From: Kiritimatiellia bacterium
GTDB taxonomy: Bacteria; Verrucomicrobiota; Kiritimatiellia; RFP12; UBA1067
Assembly (NCBI GenBank): GCA_017406465.1
Contig: JAFQYM010000061.1
Span: forward strand, 1-64,000
DNA length: 64,000 nt
Reading direction: 5' to 3'
In this document: positions 52,913 through 62,305 of the stretch, one piece after another
How the letters are laid out: every line of letters begins with the position of its first letter
Position numbering within the stretch: the first letter of the stretch is position 1
Notes under the pieces: generated by a model
What the model was told of the DNA's origin: nothing
Database searches by the model: none
The model's input: only the letters and a program-made list of their open reading frames with translations
Translations under genes and position numbers: made by a program

Positions 52913-55545
52913 TGAACTGTTTTCCCATCAAGTAAAATACGACAATTTCTGCTCCGAGACAGCCAATGCCCGAACTTGTCGATTCGCGTCGTACCGGCTT
53001 CGTCTATCCGAAATGTCTGCGTGTACAAGTCTGTTCTCCCGCCAATCAAAAGCGGACGCGTAGTGCTGTTAGTGTGCGCCTCATATTCGGGAACAGGCAA
53101 CGCTCCAAATGTGTCCCCGTCAGACATGAGCCTCCCCCATCCAATTGGAATGTTCCATATCAATTGCCCAGCAGACCAGTTCCTATACAACCCACCGCCT
53201 GCATGGTCAACAGTCCATCGGTTGCCTTCTTGAATATGCCGCGAAAGCCCAGCTCCGGCATCGATACTGTGCGTCATAAATCCAGTGAAGTTGGTGCTGG
53301 CAAAATAACCCATAGGAACATTAGTTTCGCAACATGGAATCTCCGCAACCCTTATGCCTTGAAACGAAACCGTCATAGGCCCGATGTAGTTAGTCGTCAC
53401 CAATGTGCTTTGCCCTGACTCTCCTAGATCATGACATCCTTCCCATGTAGCCTCAGGCGTGATAACTGTCTTTGGCTCGACAAGCATGATGTCTGGAGTG
53501 TAGGACGAATCGGCATAGAAAATCGTAGGATCTGGTGTATAGCTCGCAGCTATAGGACATACATATATTCGGTGTTTGTCGGACTCGTCGATATTGCCAC
53601 CGAACTGGTCGTAATAATAGAATCTATCGCCCAAATCTCCTTTGGTCGCACTAAAGGTCACCGACAACGACTCTGGATAGTGGACGAACCTAACCTTCTC
53701 CCCCACTCCATAGACGTGGCGGTTCGTGCAGGGGTTCTCTGGTGCCTCGTAGACAGCGACAAGTTCAAGCCGAATTGATGTCATAACGCATTCGTTCGTC
53801 GAAATGTCGCCGGTGTCGCAGTCTGCTATTGTCGCAGTCACCACAATATCATCAGCCGTCGCGCTCGCCGCCGCCCCTTCGTAGACAATCGCATAAGAAA
53901 CCTGTGTATCTGCTGGAACAGCTACAGACGCAGCAGGAAGATCAGGGCCGGAAATGCGCGTCAGCTTTACGAGGTTAGAGGACGCGACCGATAGCGTTCC
54001 TCCATTCGGACCACCATAGGCGACAACATTGAGCCGTGTGCGCGTCGAACGTCTCGCAACCCATTCCCCCGGCAGATTCTCGTAGGCATCCTCAAAGATG
54101 ACCGCCGACTTCGAGAATGAAGCCGAGACGGACGCGGCGAGAGGCGCGGAGGACGGCTCCCACTTCGGGCCCGTTCCGTCGTAATGGCATCCGCACAGGC
54201 AGCTCGTCGTCGGAAGCCTGTAGCCCTCGTAGGAATACTGCCCTTCCACGGCGCAACCGCAGCATGTGCAGTCCATCGGACAGTTCCACGTGAAAGTGTC
54301 GCCGCTTCCGCTGATTGAGCAGTGGCATTGCGCAGACGACCACAGGAAAACGCCGCCGAGATTCAACGGCACGACGGACATCGTAAACGGATTGCCATCC
54401 GACGCGGAGATCGTCACTGGGCGGCGCACGTAAATCTGGTGCACCACGCCGCGCATCTGCCATACTTCCGTATCGGAATCGGACACTCCGACGACGGCAA
54501 ACGGCCAGTCCGACGAAATAGTGTATGTCTTGCCTATCAGAATCAGCACCTCGTTAGTCTCGCCTGATTTCGCCACAAAGCACGGGTCGGGGTAGTTGCA
54601 GGGCTTGTCACCCGCAAATGTCACGAGGGCGTCTGGACCAGTAGCGACGACACTGACAGTGCAATATGCGTTCGTGTTCGCGCCAGCGGGAAGGATGTTT
54701 GAGGGCCCGAAGAAGTCGCCGTCGCACACAAGTGGGTTCAAGTCGATGTCGTTGGCGATTCCGTCACCGTCCCAGTCGTCGGGGTTGACGCGGCGGCAGA
54801 CCGTCTCGACCTCGTTTGAGCGCGTTACGAAGTCACCATTCGGCCAAAGGACGATCTGGGCATTGATGGGGCAGTTTGTGTCGCCGCCGAGGAAGAAGTT
54901 CTCCCATGTGAGAATGCGGCTGCCGTCGCCGCCGTCAAGCCGCCAAAACCGGCTTTGCCCCGGCACGGCGGACATTGGAACGCCGACGGCACAAATCTCG
55001 TGCGCGGCGTCTCGCGGTGTTGGACGGATGCGACCGTCGATAAAATACCAGAACGACGAAAATGCCGTGCCGTTCGTGCCGAGCGGGAAGCTCCAATCGC
55101 CAAAGTCGATGCGGTTGTTCCCAAACGACGAAGCCGCGCCGTGGACGTGCCAGTTCCCGACAAGCGCAGCGTTTGTCGGCATTTCGTATGAGAAGTTTTC
55201 GTTCGTCGTGACGCCCTCAACTCTCCACCCGCGAGCGATGTCGTCGCTTGTTGTCTGGGCATGATTTACAAGATTACCCTCACCAACAAATCCTGTTAAT
55301 CCTGGAAATCCTGTCTGCGAAAGCCCGCCTTGCATCATCTGCGGCAACGGCGAACTCATGTTCGGCGGCACATTGTTCGTCTTCTGCGCGGCAAGGGTTG
55401 TGACAATCGCAACAGCGGCAAAGGCAAGCCTAAACGAACGCGGCAAACCGCGAAGCGCGCGAAAGCCAAATACGGCGGCGTAGGCAAACGCAATGGCAAG
55501 CATCGCCATTACGGTGCAATAGCCGATATAGAACCAATCTACCAT
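52891..55545 (-). CDS. Large Cys-rich membrane-anchored surface protein
   Basis: An 884-residue protein. ATG 55545 is preferred to GTG 55548 because AGGA is then 7 nt upstream. Two N-terminal hydrophobic segments (about 4-28 and 38-54) are followed by a large extracellular part. It has beta-rich domains, a calcium-type DDWDGDGIANDIDLNPLVCD (thrombospondin-3-like), and a knot-like Cys cluster near residues 400-450 (QCHCSISGSG, CPMDCTCCGCAVEG, SCLCGCHYDG). More beta-sandwich repeats follow, to the end. No enzyme motif is visible. It is translated together with the small membrane protein downstream. An adhesin or surface-complex role is a guess. Confidence 0.65.
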   Translation of the reverse strand: MVDWFYIGYCTVMAMLAIAFAYAAVFGFRALRGLPRSFRLAFAAVAIVTTLAAQKTNNVPPNMSSPLPQMMQGGLSQTGFPGLTGFVGEGNLVNHAQTTSDDIARGWRVEGVTTNENFSYEMPTNAALVGNWHVHGAASSFGNNRIDFGDWSFPLGTNGTAFSSFWYFIDGRIRPTPRDAAHEICAVGVPMSAVPGQSRFWRLDGGDGSRILTWENFFLGGDTNCPINAQIVLWPNGDFVTRSNEVETVCRRVNPDDWDGDGIANDIDLNPLVCDGDFFGPSNILPAGANTNAYCTVSVVATGPDALVTFAGDKPCNYPDPCFVAKSGETNEVLILIGKTYTISSDWPFAVVGVSDSDTEVWQMRGVVHQIYVRRPVTISASDGNPFTMSVVPLNLGGVFLWSSAQCHCSISGSGDTFTWNCPMDCTCCGCAVEGQYSYEGYRLPTTSCLCGCHYDGTGPKWEPSSAPLAASVSASFSKSAVIFEDAYENLPGEWVARRSTRTRLNVVAYGGPNGGTLSVASSNLVKLTRISGPDLPAASVAVPADTQVSYAIVYEGAAASATADDIVVTATIADCDTGDISTNECVMTSIRLELVAVYEAPENPCTNRHVYGVGEKVRFVHYPESLSVTFSATKGDLGDRFYYYDQFGGNIDESDKHRIYVCPIAASYTPDPTIFYADSSYTPDIMLVEPKTVITPEATWEGCHDLGESGQSTLVTTNYIGPMTVSFQGIRVAEIPCCETNVPMGYFASTNFTGFMTHSIDAGAGLSRHIQEGNRWTVDHAGGGLYRNWSAGQLIWNIPIGWGRLMSDGDTFGALPVPEYEAHTNSTTRPLLIGGRTDLYTQTFRIDEAGTTRIDKFGHWLSRSRNCRILLDGKTVQWTHPLW

Positions 55546-55618
55546 CACCGAATCCTGATATCAAAGCGGAGAAGGAGAGAAGCAATACAACGATTGACAC
55601 AACCCCTTCACACCGCAC

Positions 55619-55627
55619 ATTATACCA
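55619..55627 (-). promoter_or_regulatory. Extended -10 promoter of the surface-protein gene
   Basis: Minus-strand TGGTATAAT (55627-55619), about 75 nt before the ATG at 55545. Confidence 0.55.
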
Positions 55628-55736
55628 AAATCATCTGCACTATATCCGTCACAACAAGACAACGTCTCTCCTGTATTGACCATGCCACAATCTATCCATT
55701 GCCACCCTTTTCTGCGTCATGCCTGCAAGAATCAAG

Positions 55737-56558
55737 TTATGCCTTGCACTCCTCTCCCAAATGCTCCAACACGCCTCTCACCAATTCGATTTGCTCACTC
55801 CGAAGGACTATCCGAGACCGCGGGCTGTCGATATACGCCTCGATTCCTTTCTCGTTAATCAAATAAAAAGGCAGCTTTGGATTGTTTTTGCAATACCACC
55901 CGGCCACAACAAGAATGGGCGTCACATCGTATTTTTGTCTCGTTTTTAAATACAATTGCCTACCTATCTCTTTGGCATTCAACTGCACCTGACAGACTGC
56001 ATCCTTGCCTAGATCGATCTGCTTCTCCTTTCTGCCATCTCGTACAATCTCATACAAGCGATCTCCACGACAAACGATTTCTGGTCGCCCCGTCTCACGT
56101 TTGCGCCATGCCTTTGTCTCAATGACAAAGACACCCTTAGGCCCAACCACGACATGATCAATGTTGAATACATTTCTTTTATCCCTGAAGATAATATCAT
56201 GAAAAACGCAATACCCCTTTGGACTAAGCCGTTCCTCCAACACTTGCCCGACATACTGCTCTCCTTTTTCGCCCAACCACCAACGGTCAACTTCACGCCT
56301 AATTATAATCACTTTTACAGCAGCCCACAACACGAGGCACACACAAAGCACAACGCCAAGCCAAAGTGGGAGTAAAGCGCCCAACCTCTGGAAAACCGAT
56401 ATTGCCAAAAACGCAATGCCGCACATAACAATCGGTATTACATCATCAATTCCGTTCTCTTGTAGGGCTCGCCACTTTTCCCCTGCCGACTGCCCAGCTC
56501 GCCGACGTATCAGATTCATCTCGAACGGCAATCGTTTCTTTTCTTTCTTCGTGAACAT
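55737..56558 (-). CDS. NERD-domain membrane protein
   Basis: A 273-residue protein with two membrane helices (about 41-78: VIPIVMCGIAFLAISVFQRL, then LPLWLGVVLCVCLVLWAAVK) and a NERD (nuclease-related) domain at about 95-215. The domain shows GEKGEQYVGQVLEERL, NVFNIDHVVVGPKGVFVIET and KAW, which carries the D...ExK residues of the restriction-endonuclease-like fold, so nuclease activity is possible. AAAGGA precedes the ATG, and a TATAAT lies at 56616-56611. No restriction or phage-defence partner is visible next to it. Confidence 0.85.
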   Translation of the reverse strand: MFTKKEKKRLPFEMNLIRRRAGQSAGEKWRALQENGIDDVIPIVMCGIAFLAISVFQRLGALLPLWLGVVLCVCLVLWAAVKVIIIRREVDRWWLGEKGEQYVGQVLEERLSPKGYCVFHDIIFRDKRNVFNIDHVVVGPKGVFVIETKAWRKRETGRPEIVCRGDRLYEIVRDGRKEKQIDLGKDAVCQVQLNAKEIGRQLYLKTRQKYDVTPILVVAGWYCKNNPKLPFYLINEKGIEAYIDSPRSRIVLRSEQIELVRGVLEHLGEECKA

Positions 56559-56631
56559 GGACTTCCTTTCTTGATGTTACTATTTAAGCGCCAATGTCAC
56601 ATGCCATTTAATTATAACTACGAAACAGCCT

Positions 56632-57345
56632 TTAAAGCGCATCTGCCCCATTGGTATTCAGTTCCTTAAGACGTTCATCACGCTCTTGCTCAGACGATTT
56701 TTTATTGTCAACCGAAACAATCATTACAAGATACCGCTCATCATTAGTTTGCAAAGGCGCCGTCCCTTTCATCAAAACACGAGCTCGCTGGCACGTCCAG
56801 GCCTCCATCACAGCTTGAATCCGATAAACTGCTGTAGGACTATCAAACTCATAACACGCAACAACCTCCCGACTCCCGTTTTTCTTTGCCAATACACAGC
56901 GATCGTATGTGCCGTCCACAAATGTCATCCCATATTTTTTCCCTATGACAAGCGCAACCTCGGAGAACTCTTTTGTTGACGCAGCCATATCCTTGTCGTC
57001 ACGTATTTTTGGAAACACATATACCAGCGAAACATTCTCCAGGTATCCATGTTCGGTATATGTCAGTATTGCATCAGTGAATTTCCTGAATGGCTTTTTA
57101 AGCTTTACCCTCGGATTAGACTCAAAGCCATTGCCATCTCTGACTTTGCGGGTCGAAGAGCTGCGCTTTGTCACTCGCTCTGCAAAAGATATTCCACAAA
57201 ACCTATTGTCTACAAGGACAGGCTTGCCAGGCATTGCAAGCGCTGCATCTATTTTGTTTGTCAGCACTCCCAATCCATCATCTGCCATCACATGAAATAT
57301 ATGTAGTGCCACAATCGCACATAATCCTACAGCTGCTTTTCGCAT
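56632..57345 (-). CDS. Small secreted protein of unknown function
   Basis: A 237-residue protein starting at MRKAAVGLCAIVALHIFHVM, a signal peptide, with AAGGAG at the right distance. The rest has no motif I recognise: VFPKIRDDKDMAASTKEFSE, VIGKKYGMTFVDGTYDR, CYEFDSPTAVYRIQAVMEAW and a Lys/Glu-rich C-terminus. It is preceded by a 340-nt leader with several strong hairpins and a terminator-like stem, suggesting transcript-level control. Confidence 0.65.
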   Translation of the reverse strand: MRKAAVGLCAIVALHIFHVMADDGLGVLTNKIDAALAMPGKPVLVDNRFCGISFAERVTKRSSSTRKVRDGNGFESNPRVKLKKPFRKFTDAILTYTEHGYLENVSLVYVFPKIRDDKDMAASTKEFSEVALVIGKKYGMTFVDGTYDRCVLAKKNGSREVVACYEFDSPTAVYRIQAVMEAWTCQRARVLMKGTAPLQTNDERYLVMIVSVDNKKSSEQERDERLKELNTNGADAL

Positions 57346-57392
57346 GTTCAACACTCCTTGTGCGCAAAGAACACCGCAAGGCATCCTACCTT

Positions 57393-57426
57393 GTGCATGG
57401 GAAAAACGCATTTCCTCCCATGCACT
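57393..57426 (-). promoter_or_regulatory. Hairpin in the leader of the secreted-protein gene
   Basis: GTGCATGGGA (57393-57402) pairs perfectly with TCCCATGCAC (57417-57426), a 10-bp stem with a 14-nt loop, 48 nt before the gene start. Confidence 0.6.
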
Positions 57427-57540
57427 CCTGCAAGGCGACTGGTATTGCCGTATGCGAATGCACGAAGAAGAAATGCGCCCGATCAGGCGCATCTCCGCTT
57501 ACATGCCGTTCGCATAAATATTACCAGTACTCTTGCAGGA
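57426..57540 (-). promoter_or_regulatory. Long imperfect stem enclosing a terminator-like hairpin
   Basis: Arms 57426-57462 and 57504-57540 pair in three blocks (9, 7 and 8 bp: TCCTGCAAG, ACTGGTA, TATGCGAA) separated by small internal loops. Inside, ATGCGCC/GGCGCAT (57473-57492) forms a 7-bp stem followed, on the minus strand, by TTCTTCTTC. This is the layout of an intrinsic terminator placed in a 5' leader. Confidence 0.5.
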
Positions 57541-57691
57541 ACGACGTGTAGCGTTGATGCTACATTGTTAAGCGCCCGGCGGGGATTCATTCAATGTGGC
57601 GGCGGCGACTTGTCGACGTCGCCACATCGTCTTGCTCTCGTTTTCCGAACTATGACCCCGCGCCGCGGCATGCGCCTCACGGGATGTGGGT
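57541..57691 (-). other. Upstream part of the structured leader
   Basis: Contains TGTAGC-GTTGAT-GCTACA (57547-57564) and TGTGGCG...CGCCACA (about 57595-57625), both hairpins. No ribosome site followed by a convincing gene. Confidence 0.4.
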
Positions 57692-57721
57692 ATTATAGCG
57701 AAAACGCCGCGCGGAAATCAA
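57692..57721 (-). promoter_or_regulatory. Promoter of the structured leader
   Basis: Minus strand TTGATT (57721-57716), an 18-nt spacer and TATAAT (57697-57692). Transcription toward lower coordinates would cross all the hairpins before reaching the gene at 57345. Confidence 0.6.
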
Positions 57722-57960
57722 GCGCGGCGAGATGAGATTATGGCGCGGACGAAATCGCATATCCCTGCCGAAGGCAGCCCAGCCCGAAGGGGCGGCTACG
57801 CGGGGTGCAGATTTACCGCGCAAGAGCGGCAGGGGCGGATTAGTGACATGTAGAGTCGGATCAGAGTCGGCGTAGCGTCGAGTAAAGTTAGTGCACGGGG
57901 TAACCGCCGAGCGTAGCGAGGGGATAGCCGAGGGCGAAGCCCGAGAGCCGAGCGGAGGGC
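57722..57960. other. Intergenic repeat-like DNA between the leader and repeat copy B
   Basis: No gene seen. Short inverted motifs abound (GCCGAAGGCAG, GCCCGAAGGGGC, GAGAGCCGAGCGGAGGGC). TTATGGCGCGGACG at 57737 matches 32643. Confidence 0.5.
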
Positions 57961-58207
57961 GTGTTTCGGCGCAATGCGTTTTTTGCCGCATGGCTATCGC
58001 CGCGACGAGCCGATGGTCGCGGGTGAGGCAGGCGGAAGGTCGCAGGCGTAAGAGTAACTTGCGTACGCAGCCAGAGATAGACGCCGAGGCACGGCAGGCT
58101 AAACTCGGCTCATTGTCTGATGTGCGAGAGCCGTCGCGACCCTGGAGCCGAACGAGAGCCCCGCGAGCCATCGGGCGGCGCGGCGATTTCCAGCCATAAG
58201 ACGAAAC
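57961..58207 (-). repeat. Long dispersed repeat, copy B
   Basis: About 247 bp, the inverted partner of copy A at 31670-31917. Copy B begins on the minus strand with GTTTCGTCTTATGGCTGGAA, 10 nt after the stop of the lipoprotein gene, so both copies have the same orientation relative to the gene they follow. Differences are mostly single substitutions. Confidence 0.85.
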
Positions 58208-58216
58208 GCGCCAACC

Positions 58217-59395
58217 TCAGCGCTGAGGCGGCTGGGGGCGCGGAGGAATCGCGAGGCCTGGCTGTAGCTTCTCAAAGCAAAGCTCGCGCCATTCAACCGG
58301 CGGCTTCTGCGCCTGCTCTTCCTCGGCATTCTCGCCCTCCGGCTTCTCGCCTTCTGTCGCTACGACCGCCGGAGGAAACGCAATGTCAAGCCGCACATCG
58401 TAGATTTCGCTTGACGCCGCCGCACCCATGACGACATAGCCAGATGGAACCTCTTCACTCACGGGCTCGCTTTCAAACGCAACGCCTGTCGCAACGGCGA
58501 GCGCCGCGGACTTCTCCTTCCAGAATTCAATTTTGTTCGTCACCGAAGCCGCATCGCAGGTGCCGACGCGGATGTACGCCTTGCGCCCGTCCTCGGACTC
58601 GAATTCGCGTCCTCCATCAAGAAGCGCAAGACCTTTTTCCGCGCGGATCTTCTCTACCGCCGCGTGGTTCGCCTCGAGCACCTTCGCCTTCTCGGCCTTC
58701 CATGCGACCATCGCCTTGCGGTACTTGTATTCGGCAAGACGCTCGGCCTGCGCCTCGACGGGTTCCCACTGCCCGCAGCCAGCGCGGCATTTGTCGTTGA
58801 TGTCGAGCATGCAAGACCACGTTCCGTCCGGCTTCTGACCGACGAGGCACATTACGCGCAGGCGCAGATACTCGGCGATCCAGCACCTGTCAAAGTCGTG
58901 GAACCTCTTCGGCGAGAACTTCTCGGCGATAATCTTGCGAGTCTCTGCAAGCGCTGCGAGTGCGCCGGCCTCGTCGGGATAGTAGGACGAAAAGTAAGTC
59001 TCGCTCGTCTCCCACACGTTCTTGTCCTCGTTCCAATGAGAGATGAATCCGTTTACGCCCTTGCGGCCGAAGTTCTCGGATTCTTTCTTCCACATGGCGA
59101 ACCAGGGCTCGTCGGTGTCCTTGACATAGCCCTCCGGCACCTTCTCAAGGGGCTCGCCCGGCGCTATGACGCCAGCGGCTTCGATAATCGCCGCCTCGTC
59201 CGGACTCATTGGATATTCCTCGCACACGCTCAGGACGCGTGCGGGAACCCAGTTTGTGACTGTCGGGCTAGTCGTAAAGAACATATTGTCGTCATCGGCA
59301 AGATCTGCGCCCTTGTAGCCGAAATGTTCGGCTTCGTTCTTGGCGCATCCCGCGACAAGCGCCGCAACCGCGGCTACCATCATCAGTTTCTTCAT
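58217..59395 (-). CDS. Predicted lipoprotein, function unknown
   Basis: A 392-residue protein with lipobox LVAGC (Cys17) after MKKLMMVAAVAALVAG. The mature part is helical and Trp/Glu-rich (DEPWFAMWKKESENFGRKGV, CWIAEYLRLRVMCLVGQKPD, RLAEYKYRKAMVAWKAEKAK) with four Cys in a CMLDINDKCRAGCGQW cluster. The tail is Pro/Glu/Gln-rich. AAGGAGG precedes the ATG, 17 nt after the dapL stop, so it is the last gene of the rseP-ispG-ligase-dapL unit. No family recognised. Confidence 0.7.
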   Translation of the reverse strand: MKKLMMVAAVAALVAGCAKNEAEHFGYKGADLADDDNMFFTTSPTVTNWVPARVLSVCEEYPMSPDEAAIIEAAGVIAPGEPLEKVPEGYVKDTDEPWFAMWKKESENFGRKGVNGFISHWNEDKNVWETSETYFSSYYPDEAGALAALAETRKIIAEKFSPKRFHDFDRCWIAEYLRLRVMCLVGQKPDGTWSCMLDINDKCRAGCGQWEPVEAQAERLAEYKYRKAMVAWKAEKAKVLEANHAAVEKIRAEKGLALLDGGREFESEDGRKAYIRVGTCDAASVTNKIEFWKEKSAALAVATGVAFESEPVSEEVPSGYVVMGAAASSEIYDVRLDIAFPPAVVATEGEKPEGENAEEEQAQKPPVEWRELCFEKLQPGLAIPPRPQPPQR

Positions 59396-59412
59396 TGTCT
59401 TCCCTCCTTAGG

Positions 59413-60636
59413 TTAAAGAACCTTCTTGAGTCGCTCGACCGCCTCAAGGACGTTCTCGCGCGAATTGAACGACGAAATCCTTATGTATCCCTCGCCGGCA
59501 CGGCCGAAGCCCGCGCCTGGCGTCGTGACTACGTTTGCCTTTTTGAGAAGCTTGTCGAAGAACTCCCAGCTGTCGCCCTTCACATTGACCCAGAGGTAAG
59601 GCGAGTTGCCGCCACCGGTCACTTCGTAGCCGAGAGCCAAAAGCGCCTCCTTCATTAACCGCCCGTTTTCAAGGTAGAAGTCTATCGTCGCCTTCGTCTG
59701 CGCCTGTCCTTCTGGCGAGTAGATCGCCTCCGCGCCACGCTGGGTGATGTAGCTTGCGCCGTTGAATTTCGTAGTCTGGCGCCGCGTCCACATCGGCCTA
59801 AGCTCGACAGGCGAGCCGTCCTTCGCATACGCGACAAGCCCCTTGGGGACAACCGTATAGCCGCAGCGGACGCCGGTGAAGCCAGCGGTCTTGGAGTAGC
59901 TGCGGAACTCGATTGCGCATGTGCGCGCACCCTCGCACTCGTAGATGGAGTGCGGGATCCCTGGAGTCCTTATGAAAGCCTCGTAGGCGGCGTCGAACAG
60001 GATGAGCGACTTGTTCGCATTTGCCCAGTCGACCCACTTCTGGAGCTGCTCCTTCGTGGCGACCGCGCCAGTCGGGTTGTTCGGGTAGCAGAGATATACG
60101 ATGTCCGCGCCCTCGGCCGATTCAGGACCAGGCACAAAGCCGTTCGACGCATCGCATGTGAGGTAGACGAGCCCCGCATACCGCCCGCCGTCGTTCGCGC
60201 CAGTACGGCCGGCCATCACGTTCGTATCGACGTAGACGGGATAGACGGGATCGCCGACCGCAATCTTGACATCGTGCCCGAAGAGCTCCTGTATGTTGCC
60301 GCAGTCGCACTTCGCACCGTCGGAAACGAATATCTCGTCGGCCGCGATGTCGACGCCGCGGTCCTGGAAGTCGCACTTCGCGGCCTTCTCGCGGAGGAAC
60401 GCATAGCCCTGTTCAGGACCATATCCGTGAAAATTATCACGCGTCGCCTCGTCGTCGACGGCCTTGTGCATTGCCTTGACGACCGCGTCGCAAAGCGGCT
60501 CGGTCACGTCGCCTATGCCGAGGCGGATGACCTTCGCGTCGGGATTCGCGGACTGATGGGCTGTTACGCGATGGGCTATTTCCGTGAAGAGATAGCTTGC
60601 TTGGATCCTTGAGTAGTTTTCGTTGACGTGGAGCAT
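59413..60636 (-). CDS. dapL: LL-diaminopimelate aminotransferase
   Basis: A 407-residue PLP enzyme making LL-diaminopimelate directly from tetrahydrodipicolinate, the one-step lysine/peptidoglycan route of plants, Chlamydiae and other PVC bacteria. Marks: [82 protein letters not shown] and [20 protein letters not shown] with the PLP Lys. The start at 60636 matches the family N-terminus; the longer open frame is spacer. It supports the PVC placement of the organism. Confidence 0.96.
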   Translation of the reverse strand: MLHVNENYSRIQASYLFTEIAHRVTAHQSANPDAKVIRLGIGDVTEPLCDAVVKAMHKAVDDEATRDNFHGYGPEQGYAFLREKAAKCDFQDRGVDIAADEIFVSDGAKCDCGNIQELFGHDVKIAVGDPVYPVYVDTNVMAGRTGANDGGRYAGLVYLTCDASNGFVPGPESAEGADIVYLCYPNNPTGAVATKEQLQKWVDWANANKSLILFDAAYEAFIRTPGIPHSIYECEGARTCAIEFRSYSKTAGFTGVRCGYTVVPKGLVAYAKDGSPVELRPMWTRRQTTKFNGASYITQRGAEAIYSPEGQAQTKATIDFYLENGRLMKEALLALGYEVTGGGNSPYLWVNVKGDSWEFFDKLLKKANVVTTPGAGFGRAGEGYIRISSFNSRENVLEAVERLKKVL

Positions 60637-60685
60637 GGGAGTAAAGTTGCGAGTTGAGAGTTTTGGGTTAATGGTTGTGAATTGA

Positions 60686-62305
60686 TCACGAACGGTGGCC
60701 GCGCTTCTTGATCTTCGGCAGGAAGCCATCCATCGCGGCGAGCGACACGAAGAAGAGCGACAGCACGGCAGGAGACCTGAAGATGCAGTCGCCAAAGGCA
60801 TGTATAATCGTCGCGACGGCGGCCATCACGATGCAGAACACGGGAGCCGGCACAACAAATATCTGTATCGGCTGCGGCGGCTGCTCCTTGGGAGGGGTGA
60901 ACCGATAGGCATTGATGAGCTGTTTCCACACCTTGCCAATCGGCCATACTATCATCAGTATCACGGACAGGAAAAGCCCGAGCCCCACGACGCCGTGCTC
61001 GGCTAGGAACTGCAGATAGTCGTTGTGGACGTTTGCACCGCCGACCTTCTGTATATTGCGAAGCTCCTTGTCCGTCATCAGCTGGAGGCAGAAGTGCTTG
61101 TAGCCCCACCCCCCGACGCCGAAAATAGGGTGTTTCTTCCATATCTCGGTCGCAACGCGGACATGGTATTGACCCTTTCCCGTCACGCGATCGAGGACAC
61201 CTGTCGTTTCGATTGTGTCGACCTCCCTCTGCAGATCGCTTGGCATGAACGTAACGGCGCAGAGGGAGATAAGTGTCAGCACGACGGCGCTGAACACCGT
61301 CGCCTTTACGCGCTGGGCCTTCTTCATTTTCGAGAAGAGGCACATGAAGGTATGAAGGAAGAACAAAACCGCCAGAGCGGTAACGAGCATCACCGAAGCG
61401 CGCGAAAGCGTGTCGAGCGCGCAGAAGAAGAAGATCGTCGCCGGGATTAGATAGTAGTGCTTGTTCCAGAAGGATACAGTCTTTCTCGCCCCCCGCGAAT
61501 GGCCATGCGAATGGTGGTGATGTCCGTCACCGGAAACTTGTCCTCCTTCCTTGCTCACAGACTTTCTCTCTGCTGCGGCCTTTTCGTCGGCATGGGCGAT
61601 GGCGGCGTTCATTTCCGACTCCTTCCTCCGCATGTCCTCGAGATGCCAGCGCCACAGGCCGAAGGCAATGGCGAAGAGCGTCGTGAAGTAGTCGCCCGCC
61701 ATGTTCGGATATCCGAAGGTGGAGAAGAAATACGCCTTCTGGAAGCACTCTTCGACCCACAGCGGCCCTTGAGCGTGCGTGACCTGCTGGACGGCGCCGA
61801 CGATGCCGAGGGCAAGGCCATTCCAGACTACGAGCTCAAGGAGCGTGCGCTTTCCGCGCTTGAGCATTGCATGTTTCACGGCGATGACTGCGACGAGCGA
61901 AGGCACGAACCACATGACCACGTTCAGATGGTGCGAGCGGTTGACGCAGAACGGAAAAAACGGAATCGTGGGAGCCGGGTCTGCTCCAGCCGCTATCGCG
62001 GGATAGTCGCACACGGGACAGAGCCCGACATTCAGGAACGGAACGAACAGAAGCACGATAAAGCCAAGAGCCGTCCAGACGAGCGGATCCTTCTTGAGTG
62101 CGGACCACACCCTCGATCTCGCCTCGAACGACGTCTCGCCATCGTGCTGCTGGGGAAAGCATATCATGGCCTCGACAAGAACCGCCGTAAGCCACGGCAT
62201 GACCGGTACGATATACTCGGCGCGTGTGCCGCCAAAAAGCCACGCAAACGCGGCGAGGATGAAGAACACCGATAGGACAACGACGTTATCGTAGAGATAG
62301 CGCAT
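60686..62305 (-). CDS. O-antigen ligase family membrane protein
   Basis: A 539-residue polytopic protein with about ten or more hydrophobic helices ([52 protein letters not shown]). The signature periplasmic loop of the Wzy/WaaL group is [20 protein letters not shown] and [20 protein letters not shown], with the conserved His. A His-rich loop ([14 protein letters not shown]) sits between helices in the middle. ATG 62305 is preferred to TTG 62311 (AAAGGTG upstream). It overlaps the ispG stop. Likely polymerises or ligates surface glycan. Confidence 0.85.
   Translation of the reverse strand: MRYLYDNVVVLSVFFILAAFAWLFGGTRAEYIVPVMPWLTAVLVEAMICFPQQHDGETSFEARSRVWSALKKDPLVWTALGFIVLLFVPFLNVGLCPVCDYPAIAAGADPAPTIPFFPFCVNRSHHLNVVMWFVPSLVAVIAVKHAMLKRGKRTLLELVVWNGLALGIVGAVQQVTHAQGPLWVEECFQKAYFFSTFGYPNMAGDYFTTLFAIAFGLWRWHLEDMRRKESEMNAAIAHADEKAAAERKSVSKEGGQVSGDGHHHHSHGHSRGARKTVSFWNKHYYLIPATIFFFCALDTLSRASVMLVTALAVLFFLHTFMCLFSKMKKAQRVKATVFSAVVLTLISLCAVTFMPSDLQREVDTIETTGVLDRVTGKGQYHVRVATEIWKKHPIFGVGGWGYKHFCLQLMTDKELRNIQKVGGANVHNDYLQFLAEHGVVGLGLFLSVILMIVWPIGKVWKQLINAYRFTPPKEQPPQPIQIFVVPAPVFCIVMAAVATIIHAFGDCIFRSPAVLSLFFVSLAAMDGFLPKIKKRGHRS

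Noticed and set aside
55737..56558. NERD protein as part of a phage-defence island
   Set aside because: No methylase, helicase, toxin or other defence partner stands next to it; NERD alone is not enough.
57426..57580. Integron attC-like site (imperfect long stem plus GTTAAGC nearby)
   Set aside because: The core sites do not sit at the ends of the stem and there is no integrase or cassette array; the terminator-like inner hairpin fits a leader better.
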